This document shows, in pieces, positions 52,895-62,467 of a stretch of 64,000 nucleotides of DNA (positions are counted from its first letter, which is position 1; each line of letters opens with the position of its first letter). Source of the stretch: Flagellimonas myxillae (GTDB lineage Bacteria > Bacteroidota > Bacteroidia > Flavobacteriales > Flavobacteriaceae); contig NZ_JAMFLY010000002.1 of assembly GCF_023502235.1 (NCBI RefSeq), positions 1 to 64,000 of the forward strand, read 5' to 3'. A model generated the notes under the pieces. That model saw nothing but the letters and a program-made list of their open reading frames with translations, searched no databases and had not been told where the DNA came from. The position numbers and the translations under genes are program-made.

Positions 52895-54247
52895 TTAATC
52901 TTGATATTTTGGGTCTATCTCAAAATCCTCCATGAACTTGGTGGTGTAATTCCCCGCCAAGTAATCTGGATGCTCCATAAGCTGTCTATGGAATGGGATT
53001 GTGGTCTTTACTCCCTCTATCACAAATTCGTCCAATGCCCTTCGCATTTTGTTAATGGCCTCTTCCCTAGTTTGGGCCGTGGTTATCAACTTTGCGATCA
53101 TGGAATCGTAATTCGGCGGAATTTTATAACCACTGTATACATGGGTGTCCAAACGAATTCCATGGCCTCCCGGAGTGTGTAAGGTGGTAATAACCCCCGG
53201 TGATGGTCTAAAGTCGTTATATGGATCTTCTGCATTGATCCTACACTCGATGGAATGCAATTTTGGAAAGTAGTTCTTTCCCGAAATTGGAACCCCACCA
53301 GCAACCAAAATCTGCTCCCTGATCAAATCGTAATCGACAACTTGTTCGGTAATGGGATGCTCCACCTGGATACGGGTGTTCATTTCCATGAAGTAAAAAT
53401 TTCGGTGCTTATCCACCAAAAATTCCACGGTTCCCGCGCCCTCATATTTGATGAACTCAGCGGCTTTAACTGCTGCTTTCCCCATTTCTTCCCGAAGGGA
53501 GTCTGTCATAAATGGAGATGGTGTCTCTTCCGTCAACTTTTGGTGTCGACGTTGCACGGAACAGTCCCGCTCAGATAGGTGACAGGCTTTGCCAAATTGG
53601 TCTCCGACTACCTGAATTTCGATATGGCGAGGCTCCTCGATAAGCTTCTCCATGTACATTCCGCCATTACCAAAAGCTGCTGTTGCCTCTTGTACCGCAC
53701 TTTCAAAGTTGGGCTCCATTTCTTCTTCGGACCAAATGGCACGCATTCCCTTACCTCCACCACCAGCGGTGGCTTTGATCATTACCGGATACCCCATTTT
53801 CTTGGCAATCTTCTTGGCCTCATCCACATCTTTCAACAGACCCTCCGAACCTGGAATGGTGGGTACTCCCGCTTTTTTCATGGTTTCCTTGGCCGTGGCC
53901 TTGTCCCCCATTCTATCAATTTGGTCTCCAGAAGCACCGATAAATTTAATCTCGTGCTCTGCACAAATCTTTGAGAACTTGGAGTTTTCTGAAAGGAATC
54001 CGTAACCTGGATGAATCGCATCGGCATTGGTAATCTCCGCAGCAGCAATAATGTTTGGGATTTTCAAATATGATTCATGGCTGGGTGCCGGACCTATACA
54101 AACGGCCTCATCTGCAAACCGAACGTGGAGGCTTTCCTCATCTGCCTTAGAATAGACTGCTACGGTCTTAATCCCCATTTCCTTGCAGGTTCGTATAATT
54201 CGAAGGGCAATTTCTCCCCTATTTGCAATCAATACCTTTTTAAACAT
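52895..54247 (-). CDS. accC: Acetyl-CoA carboxylase, biotin carboxylase subunit
   Basis: A 450-residue ATP-grasp enzyme that carboxylates biotin on AccB, the first half of malonyl-CoA formation. Start [20 protein letters not shown] at 54247; an upstream in-frame ATG would add six residues that do not fit the family. Motifs: [11 protein letters not shown] (ATP lid), [15 protein letters not shown], and [13 protein letters not shown]. It is full length. It follows accB after an 80-bp gap that holds an imperfect hairpin. Confidence 0.96.
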   Translation of the reverse strand: MFKKVLIANRGEIALRIIRTCKEMGIKTVAVYSKADEESLHVRFADEAVCIGPAPSHESYLKIPNIIAAAEITNADAIHPGYGFLSENSKFSKICAEHEIKFIGASGDQIDRMGDKATAKETMKKAGVPTIPGSEGLLKDVDEAKKIAKKMGYPVMIKATAGGGGKGMRAIWSEEEMEPNFESAVQEATAAFGNGGMYMEKLIEEPRHIEIQVVGDQFGKACHLSERDCSVQRRHQKLTEETPSPFMTDSLREEMGKAAVKAAEFIKYEGAGTVEFLVDKHRNFYFMEMNTRIQVEHPITEQVVDYDLIREQILVAGGVPISGKNYFPKLHSIECRINAEDPYNDFRPSPGVITTLHTPGGHGIRLDTHVYSGYKIPPNYDSMIAKLITTAQTREEAINKMRRALDEFVIEGVKTTIPFHRQLMEHPDYLAGNYTTKFMEDFEIDPKYQD

Positions 54248-54327
54248 AATACCTTGAATTTTCAATGCTCAAATTCCAAATGCCAAAGCGTTTATTGGTA
54301 TTTGGAGCTTGGGTATTGTGATTTAAA

Positions 54328-54819
54328 CTAAGATGGGTCGACCAAGAACAAAGGCTGGTCAAATTCGACAGGTGAAGAATCTTCCACCAATACCTTGACA
54401 ATTTTACCGGATACTTCAGATTCAATATCATTGAATAGCTTCATAGCCTCGATCACACATAGTACATCGCCTTGGCTAATGGTACTACCCACCTCAACAA
54501 AGGCAGGTTTGTCCGGAGCAGGTTTTCTATAGAATGTTCCAATAATTGGAGACTTTATGGTGATGTACTTCGAATCGTCAGCTGCAGACTCTGGTGAACT
54601 AGCTGCCGGAGCCGGAGCTTCGGGTGCTGCTGGTGCAGGGGCCACAGGCATGGCAGGGGCCTGCGCCATAGGTATCTGTTGAACAATGGTGGTCTCTGGT
54701 GTAGCACTGCTGCTTCCGGTCCTGATGGTGATTTTTACGTCTTCCATCTCCAACTTTACTTCGCTGGCGCCGGACTTGGCTACGAACTTGATTAAACTTT
54801 GAATTTCCTTAATGTCCAT
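54328..54819 (-). CDS. accB: Acetyl-CoA carboxylase, biotin carboxyl carrier protein
   Basis: A 163-residue carrier. The N-terminal helix-rich region (1-38) is followed by a Pro/Ala linker (40-78, APAMPVAPAPAAPEAPAPAA) and the biotinyl domain (84-163) with the biotinylated K127 in VIEAMKLF. It carries carboxybiotin between AccC and the transferase. The order fabH-accB-accC on this strand is the usual one in the phylum. Confidence 0.96.
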   Translation of the reverse strand: MDIKEIQSLIKFVAKSGASEVKLEMEDVKITIRTGSSSATPETTIVQQIPMAQAPAMPVAPAPAAPEAPAPAASSPESAADDSKYITIKSPIIGTFYRKPAPDKPAFVEVGSTISQGDVLCVIEAMKLFNDIESEVSGKIVKVLVEDSSPVEFDQPLFLVDPS

Positions 54820-54847
54820 GGAATATGATTTAGTTAGTTGTGCTATT

Positions 54848-55843
54848 TTATGAATTATACGCCCATTTTAGGTAAATGGACCCCCAGGTAAACCCGCCTC
54901 CAAAAGCGGCAAATATCAAATTGTCGCCTTTCTTCAATTGCTTTTCGTAATCGTGTAACAAGAGTGGTAAGGTGGCTGAGGTGGTATTACCGTATTTATG
55001 AATGTTGATCATTACTTTGTCCCGTTCCAAGCCCATTCTATTGGCCGTCGCGTCAATAATCCGCTTGTTGGCCTGATGGGGCACCAACCAGTTCACGTCC
55101 TCATGGGTAAGCCCGTTGCGATCCATGATCAGGGCCGAAACATCGGCCATGTTAGATACTGCAAACTTGAATACGGATTTCCCATCTTGGAACACAAAAT
55201 GTTGTTTGTTCTTGACGGTTTCTTCCGATGCGGGCAAAATAGAGCCCCCTGCTTCAATTTTCAAAAACTGACGCCCAACCCCGTCTGTTCGTAGGTATTC
55301 ATCTTGTAGTCCAAGACCATCTTCGTTGGGCTCAAACAGCACCGCTCCGGCTCCATCGCCAAAAATTATACAGGTTGTTCGGTCGGTATAGTCAATAATA
55401 GAGGACATTTTATCCGCCCCTATCAACAGAACTTTTTTATATTTCCCAGACTCTATATAGCTGGATGCTGTGGACATCCCATAAAGAAAACTGGAACAGG
55501 CCGCCTGAAGGTCGTAGGAGAAAGCGTTGGTTGCACCAATCTCGGAAGCCACGAAAGCTGCAGTGGCCGCTACAGGTAGATCCGGGGTGGCAGTGGCGAC
55601 CAAGACAAAATCTATTTCCTTGGGGTCCAAACCACTTTTATTCATCAAATCCTGAGCTGCTTTTATGGCCATGAATGAAGTGCCTTGGTTCTCCTCTTTT
55701 AGAATCCTGCGCTCTTTGATACCTGTTCTGGTGGTAATCCATTCGTCGTTGGTGTCCACCATGGTTTCCAACACCTTGTTGGACAAAACAAAATCGGGAA
55801 CATATCCTCCCACAGCTGTGATGGCAGCTCTTGTTTTTTTCAT
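54848..55843 (-). CDS. fabH: 3-oxoacyl-ACP synthase III
   Basis: A 331-residue condensing enzyme that starts fatty-acid synthesis by joining acetyl-CoA to malonyl-ACP. The catalytic triad is visible: C116 in LQAACSSFLYG, H256 in VPHQANKRI and N286 in HKYGNTTSA. The start is MKKTRAAITAVGGYVPD at 55843; an ATG 21 bp upstream is in frame but less likely. The accB gene lies 28 bp downstream. The rpmF terminator lies upstream, so fabH should have its own promoter between 55844 and 55960. Confidence 0.95.
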   Translation of the reverse strand: MKKTRAAITAVGGYVPDFVLSNKVLETMVDTNDEWITTRTGIKERRILKEENQGTSFMAIKAAQDLMNKSGLDPKEIDFVLVATATPDLPVAATAAFVASEIGATNAFSYDLQAACSSFLYGMSTASSYIESGKYKKVLLIGADKMSSIIDYTDRTTCIIFGDGAGAVLFEPNEDGLGLQDEYLRTDGVGRQFLKIEAGGSILPASEETVKNKQHFVFQDGKSVFKFAVSNMADVSALIMDRNGLTHEDVNWLVPHQANKRIIDATANRMGLERDKVMINIHKYGNTTSATLPLLLHDYEKQLKKGDNLIFAAFGGGFTWGSIYLKWAYNS

Positions 55844-55961
55844 ATTAGTGTCTTTTTTTGTCAAAAACGTTCAAATTTGACCCAAAAGCTGTGAAAATTA
55901 GTCATTTTATATGACTTATTGGGTAAAATTGAGTTTTTTTGGATTTAACCTGCATCCATAA

Positions 55962-55992
55962 AAAAACTCCCGTTGAATAGCACAACGGGAGT
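55962..55992 (-). terminator. Rho-independent terminator after rpmF
   Basis: ACTCCCGTTG (55966-55975) pairs perfectly with CAACGGGAGT (55983-55992). On the reverse strand the stem is followed by a run of T (TTTTTTTA), as expected for the rpmF transcript. Confidence 0.88.
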
Positions 55993-56019
55993 CGTAGTTT
56001 TATTAGAAAATGTCCGCCA

Positions 56020-56220
56020 TTAAGCAGCAGTTTCCTCTTCAGTTTTGTCAATCAATACCTGACCACGGTAGTACAATTTACCTTCATGCCAGTGTGCCCT
56101 GTGATACAGGTGCATTTCTCCGGTTACGGAATCCTTGGCAATTGTAGGTGCGGTGGCCTTATAGTGGGTTCTTCTTTTGTCCCTTCTGGTTCTTGATATT
56201 TTTCTTTTAGGATGTGCCAT
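56020..56220 (-). CDS. rpmF: 50S ribosomal protein L32
   Basis: A 66-residue ribosomal protein: [20 protein letters not shown] and the later [20 protein letters not shown] match L32. No zinc-binding cysteines are present, as in other cysteine-less L32 forms. The DUF177 gene is 8 bp upstream on the same strand, a widely conserved pair in bacteria. Confidence 0.95.
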   Translation of the reverse strand: MAHPKRKISRTRRDKRRTHYKATAPTIAKDSVTGEMHLYHRAHWHEGKLYYRGQVLIDKTEEETAA

Positions 56221-56228
56221 TATATAAC

Positions 56229-56762
56229 CTATTTATCCGTTAGTAACTTCTTTAAATCGTCCCATCTGGGATCTGTATTTTCTGATTCTTCCTTGATTTC
56301 TTTTGGCTGTAATTCTTCCAGCTTATCCAAGATCTCTGATTTTAACGACCCATCCTGTACGCCAGGGTGAACCCGTTTGGGCGGAACAGCAAGCGCCAAC
56401 ATTTCATACACATACTGTGCTATGTTGATGCGGTACTCACCATGGGGAATGATCAAAATCTCATCGTTTTCATCATTGAATTCATCCCCAAACTTGATAA
56501 CAAGCTTTAAATCGGACGCTATGGGCAAATCAAAAGGTTCGCCTGTTAGGTCACAATCCACGTTTACCGTTCCTGATGCTGTCAGTTCAAGTTCCATCAT
56601 ATTGTTCAGCTTGTCCAAAATGGCGGTCAGCTGCACTGCTGCATCATTAAATTCTTGGTATTCAAAAGACTCAAAGAACGTGTTGTCAATCTTGTACTCA
56701 AACGTGTGCTTTCCCAACTTCAATCCCGAAAAAGGAATAAAAAACTCCTTTAGCTCCATCAT
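56229..56762 (-). CDS. DUF177 (YceD-type) domain protein
   Basis: A 177-residue protein with the conserved core [20 protein letters not shown] and the following strand-rich segment ending [20 protein letters not shown]. In other bacteria YceD-type proteins accompany rpmF and are linked to 23S rRNA accumulation. Here the spacing to rpmF is 8 bp, which supports one transcript. The usual Cys pair is reduced to a single Cys (VDCDL). Confidence 0.87.
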   Translation of the reverse strand: MMELKEFFIPFSGLKLGKHTFEYKIDNTFFESFEYQEFNDAAVQLTAILDKLNNMMELELTASGTVNVDCDLTGEPFDLPIASDLKLVIKFGDEFNDENDEILIIPHGEYRINIAQYVYEMLALAVPPKRVHPGVQDGSLKSEILDKLEELQPKEIKEESENTDPRWDDLKKLLTDK

Positions 56763-56871
56763 TTATACACTTAAGGTTTGTGTACCAGCCCCATAAAGGC
56801 GGGGGCAAAGATACTACTTATTTGTAAATCTACAATTCCAAAACCATATTTATGACCCTGTTCTGTAAAAT

Positions 56872-57924
56872 TTAACTTGCCTTCTTTGTTTTTTGTTTTT
56901 GCAGCGGGTTCTTATTCAGTTCCTCATACTCCGATCTGTTGCGCAAAACCTGCATTGCCGTAAACACTGCCTCTTTGAAAGAGCTTTCGTCCGCTTCTCC
57001 TTTACCTGCTATTTCGTACGCGGTTCCATGGTCCGGTGAGGTTCGTACTTTGGCCAGGCCTGCGGTATAGTTCACTCCTTTTCCAAAGGAAAGCGTCTTG
57101 AATGGAATCAATCCTTGGTCGTGGTATGCCGCAAGGACCGCATCGAAATTCTGATGTGAGTTGGAACCAAAAAAACTATCGGCCGAATAAGGGCCATAAG
57201 CCAAAATTCCCTTGTTAAATAGTTCTTGTACTGTCGGTTTAAGGATTTTGTCATCCTCCTCCCCAATTGTGCCGTTATCGCCACTATGCGGGTTTATTCC
57301 CAGTAAAGCAATTTTCGGTCGCCTGATACCAAAATCCATTTTCAGGGATTTTACCATGGTCTCAACCTTGTCCCGAACGAGTTTTGGGGTAATGGCTTCG
57401 GCCACATCCTTTACTGCAATATGATCTGTTAGCAAACCAACCCTTAGCGAATTCGCGACCATAAACATTAGGCTTTCTCCCTGTAACTCCTGGGCCAGAA
57501 AATCGGTATGGCCCGGAAACTTGAAATCGTCCGCTTGTATGTTGTTCTTGTTGATGGGTGCAGTGACCAAGACATCTATTTTATCGGTCTTAAGTGCGTT
57601 TACGGCTGCCCGGAGGGATTTGATGGCATATTTGCCCCCTTCTTCGGTTGCTTTCCCAAATTCAATCTTCGGAACCTCCTTCCAGACATTTACAATATTG
57701 ACTTTGCCTTCAACCGCTTGGGCAGCATCCCTTATTCCATGAAAGCTAATATTCAAACCCAAATCGTTTTTCTGTTGCGAGACGGTCTTGTTGGATGCGA
57801 AAATTACCGGAGTGCAAAACTCCATCATTCGGGAGTCCAAAAAAGTCTTTAAGGCCACTTCACAGCCAATTCCGTTTAGATCGCCAATGGAAATCCCCAA
57901 TTTTATTTTTCCCTTTTCCTTCAT
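56872..57924 (-). CDS. pdxA: 4-hydroxythreonine-4-phosphate dehydrogenase
   Basis: A 350-residue metal- and NAD-dependent enzyme of pyridoxal phosphate synthesis. Family motifs: LGISIGDLNGIGCEVALK at the start, FPGHTDFLAQ, LGINPHSGDNG, AAYHDQGLIPFK and TSPDHGTAYEIAGKG; the histidines in the second and fourth bind the metal. It is full length. Upstream it is divergent from ribE (59-bp gap), and 109 bp separate it from the DUF177 gene. Confidence 0.95.
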   Translation of the reverse strand: MKEKGKIKLGISIGDLNGIGCEVALKTFLDSRMMEFCTPVIFASNKTVSQQKNDLGLNISFHGIRDAAQAVEGKVNIVNVWKEVPKIEFGKATEEGGKYAIKSLRAAVNALKTDKIDVLVTAPINKNNIQADDFKFPGHTDFLAQELQGESLMFMVANSLRVGLLTDHIAVKDVAEAITPKLVRDKVETMVKSLKMDFGIRRPKIALLGINPHSGDNGTIGEEDDKILKPTVQELFNKGILAYGPYSADSFFGSNSHQNFDAVLAAYHDQGLIPFKTLSFGKGVNYTAGLAKVRTSPDHGTAYEIAGKGEADESSFKEAVFTAMQVLRNRSEYEELNKNPLQKQKTKKAS

Positions 57925-57983
57925 ATAATCTATACCGATATAGCGTACATTTACACTACAAAACTACTCAATTAAAAAGATTC

Positions 57984-58574
57984 ATGTTTACTGGAATTAT
58001 TGAGACTTTAGGAAGGGTTGAAAAATTAGAAAAAGAAGGTGAAAATCTTCATTTGACCCTTTCTTCGGAAATAACTTCTGAACTAAAAATAGACCAAAGT
58101 GTGGCCCATAACGGGGTATGCCTTACCGTAGTCGCCATTGAAGGGAACAACTATACGGTTACTGCCATCGAGGAAACCCTACTAAAGACCAATCTCAGGG
58201 ATTTGAAGGAGGGGCAGCATGTAAATCTGGAACGCGCCATGGTGCTCGGGGCCCGGTTGGATGGACATATTGTGCAAGGACATGTGGATCAAACTGCTTC
58301 TTGCATATCTATTGAAGAAAAGGACGGTAGTTGGATTTTTAGTTTCGCATACGATTCTAGTTTAAACAATGTGACCATTGAGAAAGGCTCCATTACCGTT
58401 GATGGGGTAAGTTTAACCGTAGTGGATTCCAAAAAAGATGGTTTTAGTGTGGCGATCATACCCTATACCTATGAGCATACCCGCTTTTATTCTTATAAGT
58501 TAGGGACAACGGTCAATTTGGAATTTGATGTAATCGGGAAATACGTGGCCCGCTTGATGGAAAATAGAAGTTAA
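57984..58574 (+). CDS. ribE: Riboflavin synthase, alpha chain
   Basis: A 196-residue protein from MFTGIIETLGRVEKLEKEG; the longer upstream frame overlaps pdxA and is not coding. It has two lumazine-binding repeats (about residues 1-88 and 98-185), each with a lumazine-site segment (VAHNGVCLTVVAIEG and ITVDGVSLTVVDSK). It dismutates two 6,7-dimethyl-8-ribityllumazine molecules to riboflavin. A CCCCAA-TAC-TTGGGG hairpin follows before the convergent gene. Confidence 0.96.
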   Translation: MFTGIIETLGRVEKLEKEGENLHLTLSSEITSELKIDQSVAHNGVCLTVVAIEGNNYTVTAIEETLLKTNLRDLKEGQHVNLERAMVLGARLDGHIVQGHVDQTASCISIEEKDGSWIFSFAYDSSLNNVTIEKGSITVDGVSLTVVDSKKDGFSVAIIPYTYEHTRFYSYKLGTTVNLEFDVIGKYVARLMENRS

Positions 58575-58617
58575 GCGGGAGGCACTAGATGTTGGGTCTT
58601 GGGTCTAAAAGCAAACT

Positions 58618-58632
58618 CCCCAATACTTGGGG
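58618..58632. terminator. Hairpin between ribE and the convergent acyltransferase gene
   Basis: CCCCAA-TAC-TTGGGG at 58618-58632, directly before the stop codon of the leftward gene. It could end transcripts from either side; there is no clear T-run. Confidence 0.5.
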
Positions 58633-59721
58633 CTATACCTTAATGAATATCTTCCGCTTGTACATGATGTACGCCAACAGGCAATAAAACGCGGCCACGG
58701 ACAATCCATAGAGCATGGACGAGAGTTTCATGGACATAAAATCGTGGACATAGACCGTATTGAAAAGCCAGCCATGAATGGAGTTTTCCCCATCCACCTT
58801 GATCAAATAAAACAGTTTGGTGATAAAACTGGACAAGAAGTACACGGCGATGGCATTGGCTCCAGCATATCTGAAAATACTGCCAAACTGAATTTTCTTT
58901 TCATCGGTTATAAAATAAATCAAAGCCAACACCAAATTGGCCCAACCTGCGGTTACCAATACAAAGCTGCTGGTCCAAAGCGCCTTGTTGATTGGGAAAA
59001 CCAAATCCCAAATATGCCCAAGTACCACAAAAGCTACACCCAAAACCACCATCAGTTTTAGTTTGTCCTTGCGGTCGGAGGCCAAAACTAATCCTGTGAA
59101 GATTCCCAAGAGCGAACTAACAATAGCCGGAAGAGTACTCAACAATCCTTCTGGGTCATAGTCCGGTTTATAATTATGCGAGCCGAAGATTTTCACATCC
59201 AAATAGTTGGCAAAATTGTTTGGTGCCCTTTCCAGGGTAGATGCCACTCCCTCAACAGGAATTAAGGTCATAAGGGCCCAGTATCCCAATAAAAGGGCGG
59301 CGGCAATAGCAATCAGTTTTTTCCAATCAAAATTCAAAAATAGAATCGACGCAAAGAAAAATACGACCCCGATACGTTGTAAAACTCCGGGAAAACGTAT
59401 CGCAGAAAACTCTTTAATAAATGGGAAGCTTATGGTAAACGCACCTAGGAACAATCCCAAACCAATAAGTTTGAGACTTCTGATTGAAATTTTCTTATAC
59501 GTGGCCGCTTCGGCCGTCTTGTTTTTATAAGCAAACACTATGGAGGTACCCACAATAAAAAGGAAAAATGGGAATACTAAATCTGTAGGGGTATAGCCGT
59601 GCCATGAGGCATGCAATAGGGGAGCATATACATTGGACCATGTGCCCGGGGTATTTACCAAAATCATCAAGACTATGGTCAAGCCTCTAAAAATGTCTAC
59701 GGCTACAATCCTATTCTTCAT
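58633..59721 (-). CDS. HGSNAT-like membrane acyltransferase (DUF5009/COG4299 type), copy 1
   Basis: A 362-residue protein with about ten hydrophobic segments. The start AVDIFRGLTIVLMILVNTPG and the following HGYTPTDLVFPFFLFIVGTS match the family named after heparan-alpha-glucosaminide N-acetyltransferase. Bacterial members are presumed to move acyl groups across the inner membrane to sugars, without direct proof. The symporter gene is 6 bp upstream on the same strand, so the two work together or are at least co-expressed. Confidence 0.85.
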   Translation of the reverse strand: MKNRIVAVDIFRGLTIVLMILVNTPGTWSNVYAPLLHASWHGYTPTDLVFPFFLFIVGTSIVFAYKNKTAEAATYKKISIRSLKLIGLGLFLGAFTISFPFIKEFSAIRFPGVLQRIGVVFFFASILFLNFDWKKLIAIAAALLLGYWALMTLIPVEGVASTLERAPNNFANYLDVKIFGSHNYKPDYDPEGLLSTLPAIVSSLLGIFTGLVLASDRKDKLKLMVVLGVAFVVLGHIWDLVFPINKALWTSSFVLVTAGWANLVLALIYFITDEKKIQFGSIFRYAGANAIAVYFLSSFITKLFYLIKVDGENSIHGWLFNTVYVHDFMSMKLSSMLYGLSVAAFYCLLAYIMYKRKIFIKV

Positions 59722-59727
59722 GGCTTC

Positions 59728-61536
59728 CTATAGAATATCGTCTTTCATTTTGCCCCAAGCTCTTATGAGTAAGATTCCGGAAACCAATGCAATTGCGGTC
59801 ATGATCAGCGCAGAGGTGGTTTTGCCGTAAATCCAATGTCCTGTTGAGAACATGAGTGAGTAAATCAAAACCACACCCAGAAGCATGGCTGCTATTCCTG
59901 AAGGAACGCTCCACTTTTCCCCGTTATCAATTTCAATCCCTGAAGCTTTGGCTTCGTTGACCACCTTGCCCCATCCAGGACCTCCAGGCTGTATTTTTTT
60001 GTAAAAAGACTGTAGCACATCACTGGATTCTGGCTGTGTGACAAAGGTCGCCACTAACCAGATGATGCTTGTAACTATCATCACAAATGGTATTTCCCCC
60101 CAATCAGGGAAAACCCCACCATCGGTGGCAAATAACATTGGGCCCAACGGAGTTGCCTTTAGCAATATGGACAAAATACCGGATGCAAACATGGCCGAAA
60201 TTTCGGTCCAGGCGTTAATACGCCACCAGAACCACCGAAGAATAAAAATAAGCCCCGTTCCCGCACCGAAAAGCAAGAGCATATCAAAAATTTGCATTGC
60301 ATTCTGCATGGCCAAGGCCAAAAATGCACTTAAAACCATTAGTACAACTGTGGACAAACGACCTACATTAACCATTTGTTTTTCTGTTGCATCGGGATTG
60401 ACCTGCTTTTTATAAAAGTCAAAAACAATATAAGAAGACCCCCAATTCAATTGGGTGGAAATTGTACTCATATAAGCCGCGACCAAGGAGGCCAAAACAA
60501 TGCCGAGCAATCCACTTGGCAATTTGGTCAGCATGGCGGAATAGGCCAAATCATGACCCAGTTTATCCGCACCAACATTTGGAAAGGCTTCTGAAATACT
60601 TGCTATATCCGGATAAACCACCAAGGACGCTAAAGCAACCAAGATCCAAGGCCATGGTCTTAGGGCATAATGCATAATGTTAAAAAAGAAGGTCGCTGCA
60701 ATGGCATGATTTTCGTTTTTTGCAGCCAACATTCGTTGCGCAATATATCCTCCACCCCCAGGCTCCCCACCTGGATACCAAGAGCTCCACCATTGTACCG
60801 CCAATGGAATAACCAAAAGGGTAATAACCGCTTTGGTATCGCTCATATCGGGTATAATGCTGAGTTTGTCCCTTACGTTTTCATTTTCAACAATCGCTTG
60901 AATACCGCCCACTTCTGGAAGATTCACCAAATAGAATGCGGCGCCGATGGCTCCCGCCATGGCCACGAAAAAGAGTAAGAAATCGCTATAGACAACCCCC
61001 TTAAATCCTCCCAAGGCACTGAAGACTACCGTAATCAATCCGGCCCCAACCACGGTAACCCATGGTTCCAGGTCCAGCATCACCCCGCCAATCTTGATGG
61101 CGGCGAGTGTCACTGCCGACATGGTGATTACATTGAAGATCAGACCAAGATAGACCGCTCTGAATTTTCGAAGAAAGCTTGCGGGCTTTCCGCCATAACG
61201 CAGTTCATAAAACTCAAGGTCTGTTTTAACATTGGATTTACGCCAAAGTTTGGCATAAACAAATACCGTTAACATTCCAGTTATCAAGAAACACCACCAG
61301 CCCCAGTTACCTGAAACACCCTTGTCACGGACCAAATCCGTCACCAAGTTGGGGGTGTCGGTAGAAAAGGTGGTAGCTACCATAGACATTCCCAACAACC
61401 ACCAAGGCATACTACGGCCCGATAAAAAGTATTCTGTTGAGTCTTTCCCAGATTTTTTGGATACGTAAATCCCAATGAAAAGTACGATTGCGAAGAATCC
61501 GAAGATTATGAAATAATCTAAAGTTTGAATGTCCAT
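59728..61536 (-). CDS. Sodium:solute symporter (SSS family)
   Basis: A 602-residue transporter with about 14-15 hydrophobic segments. SSS signatures: KSGKDSTEYFLSGRSMPWWL near the start, GGFKGVVYSDFLLFFVAMAG, and ASLVAAYMSTISTQLNWGSS in helix 8, where the sodium-site Ser/Thr residues lie. Length and sequence fit the branch that takes up sugars or related solutes. It is followed within 6 bp by the HGSNAT-like acyltransferase gene, so a sugar such as an amino sugar is a reasonable guess. Confidence 0.9.
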   Translation of the reverse strand: MDIQTLDYFIIFGFFAIVLFIGIYVSKKSGKDSTEYFLSGRSMPWWLLGMSMVATTFSTDTPNLVTDLVRDKGVSGNWGWWCFLITGMLTVFVYAKLWRKSNVKTDLEFYELRYGGKPASFLRKFRAVYLGLIFNVITMSAVTLAAIKIGGVMLDLEPWVTVVGAGLITVVFSALGGFKGVVYSDFLLFFVAMAGAIGAAFYLVNLPEVGGIQAIVENENVRDKLSIIPDMSDTKAVITLLVIPLAVQWWSSWYPGGEPGGGGYIAQRMLAAKNENHAIAATFFFNIMHYALRPWPWILVALASLVVYPDIASISEAFPNVGADKLGHDLAYSAMLTKLPSGLLGIVLASLVAAYMSTISTQLNWGSSYIVFDFYKKQVNPDATEKQMVNVGRLSTVVLMVLSAFLALAMQNAMQIFDMLLLFGAGTGLIFILRWFWWRINAWTEISAMFASGILSILLKATPLGPMLFATDGGVFPDWGEIPFVMIVTSIIWLVATFVTQPESSDVLQSFYKKIQPGGPGWGKVVNEAKASGIEIDNGEKWSVPSGIAAMLLGVVLIYSLMFSTGHWIYGKTTSALIMTAIALVSGILLIRAWGKMKDDIL

Positions 61537-61611
61537 TTGGTTATCGTTGGTTAACTGCTAAAGGTATAATTTTTTGGGATACCTTTGCCCTTTGTTCGCT
61601 AAACACCCGAT

Positions 61612-62367
61612 TTGACCCTATCGACAACATTGGAGCCTTCTTTAATGGCCTGGGGGCTAGCGTTTACCGCTACTTTTCTAATGGGAACCTCCAAAGCCGG
61701 TCTCAAGGGACTCGCCACTTTTAACGTCACTTTACTTGCGTTGGCATTTGGCGCAAGGCAATCCACCGGCTTGATCATGCCCCTACTTATTGTTGGGGAC
61801 ATTTTTGCGGTAATCTACTATAATCGGCATGCTCAATGGAAGTATATTTTGCGGTTTTTGCCCTGGATGTTGGGCGGAATCCTTATCGGTGTCGTTACAG
61901 GTAAAGATTTGCCGGAAGAAGAGTTTAAGCTTGGAATGGTTGCCGTTATCTTTATTAGTTTGGGATTGTTGATTTGGTGGGACAAACGCAAATCAAGCCA
62001 TATCCCCACGCATTGGCTCTTTGCCGGACCGATTGGGATCATGGCGGGAATCTGTACCATGATCGGCAATCTTGCCGGGGCATTTACCAACATTTTCTTT
62101 TTGGCAATGCGATTGCCAAAAAATGAATTTGTTGGCACAGCGGCCTGGTTGTTCTTTATTACCAATCTGTTTAAACTTCCCTTCCACATTTTTGTTTGGA
62201 AGACCATTACTTGGGAAACCCTGCTCATTGATGTTAAATTGCTGCCGGCCATAGCTCTTGGATTGGTCTGTGGTGTGGCCATAGTAAAAATGATCAACGA
62301 GAAAAACTATAAACGATTCATTTTGGTGGTCACGGCCTTTGGGGCCATAGTCATGTTGTTCAGGTGA
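61612..62367 (+). CDS. TauE/SafE family sulfite exporter-like permease
   Basis: A 251-residue protein with about eight hydrophobic segments. LAFTATFLMGTSKAGLKGLA and the second-half GNLAGAFTNIFFLAMRLPKNEF give the two TauE/SafE repeats. The start is taken as TTG at 61612; an ATG at 61645 (MAWGLAFTATF) is the alternative and would begin just before the first helix. Relatives export sulfite, sulfoacetate or similar anions. The -7-like TACCTTTG at 61580 would serve either start. The substrate is not known. Confidence 0.83.
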   Translation: MTLSTTLEPSLMAWGLAFTATFLMGTSKAGLKGLATFNVTLLALAFGARQSTGLIMPLLIVGDIFAVIYYNRHAQWKYILRFLPWMLGGILIGVVTGKDLPEEEFKLGMVAVIFISLGLLIWWDKRKSSHIPTHWLFAGPIGIMAGICTMIGNLAGAFTNIFFLAMRLPKNEFVGTAAWLFFITNLFKLPFHIFVWKTITWETLLIDVKLLPAIALGLVCGVAIVKMINEKNYKRFILVVTAFGAIVMLFR

Positions 62368-62467
62368 TGGAATACCCGTTTTTATCCCATTGATCAAAAT
62401 CCTATCTTAAGGCGCTGAAACTTAGCGCTCCGCAATTGGGCAGTCGCTTTTGTGCAAATCAACCTTT

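Noticed and set aside
54248-54327. A regulatory RNA in the accB-accC gap
   Set aside because: An imperfect 15-bp hairpin (CCAAATGCC against GGTATTTGG) is present, but it resembles common flavobacterial intergenic repeats and has no further structure.
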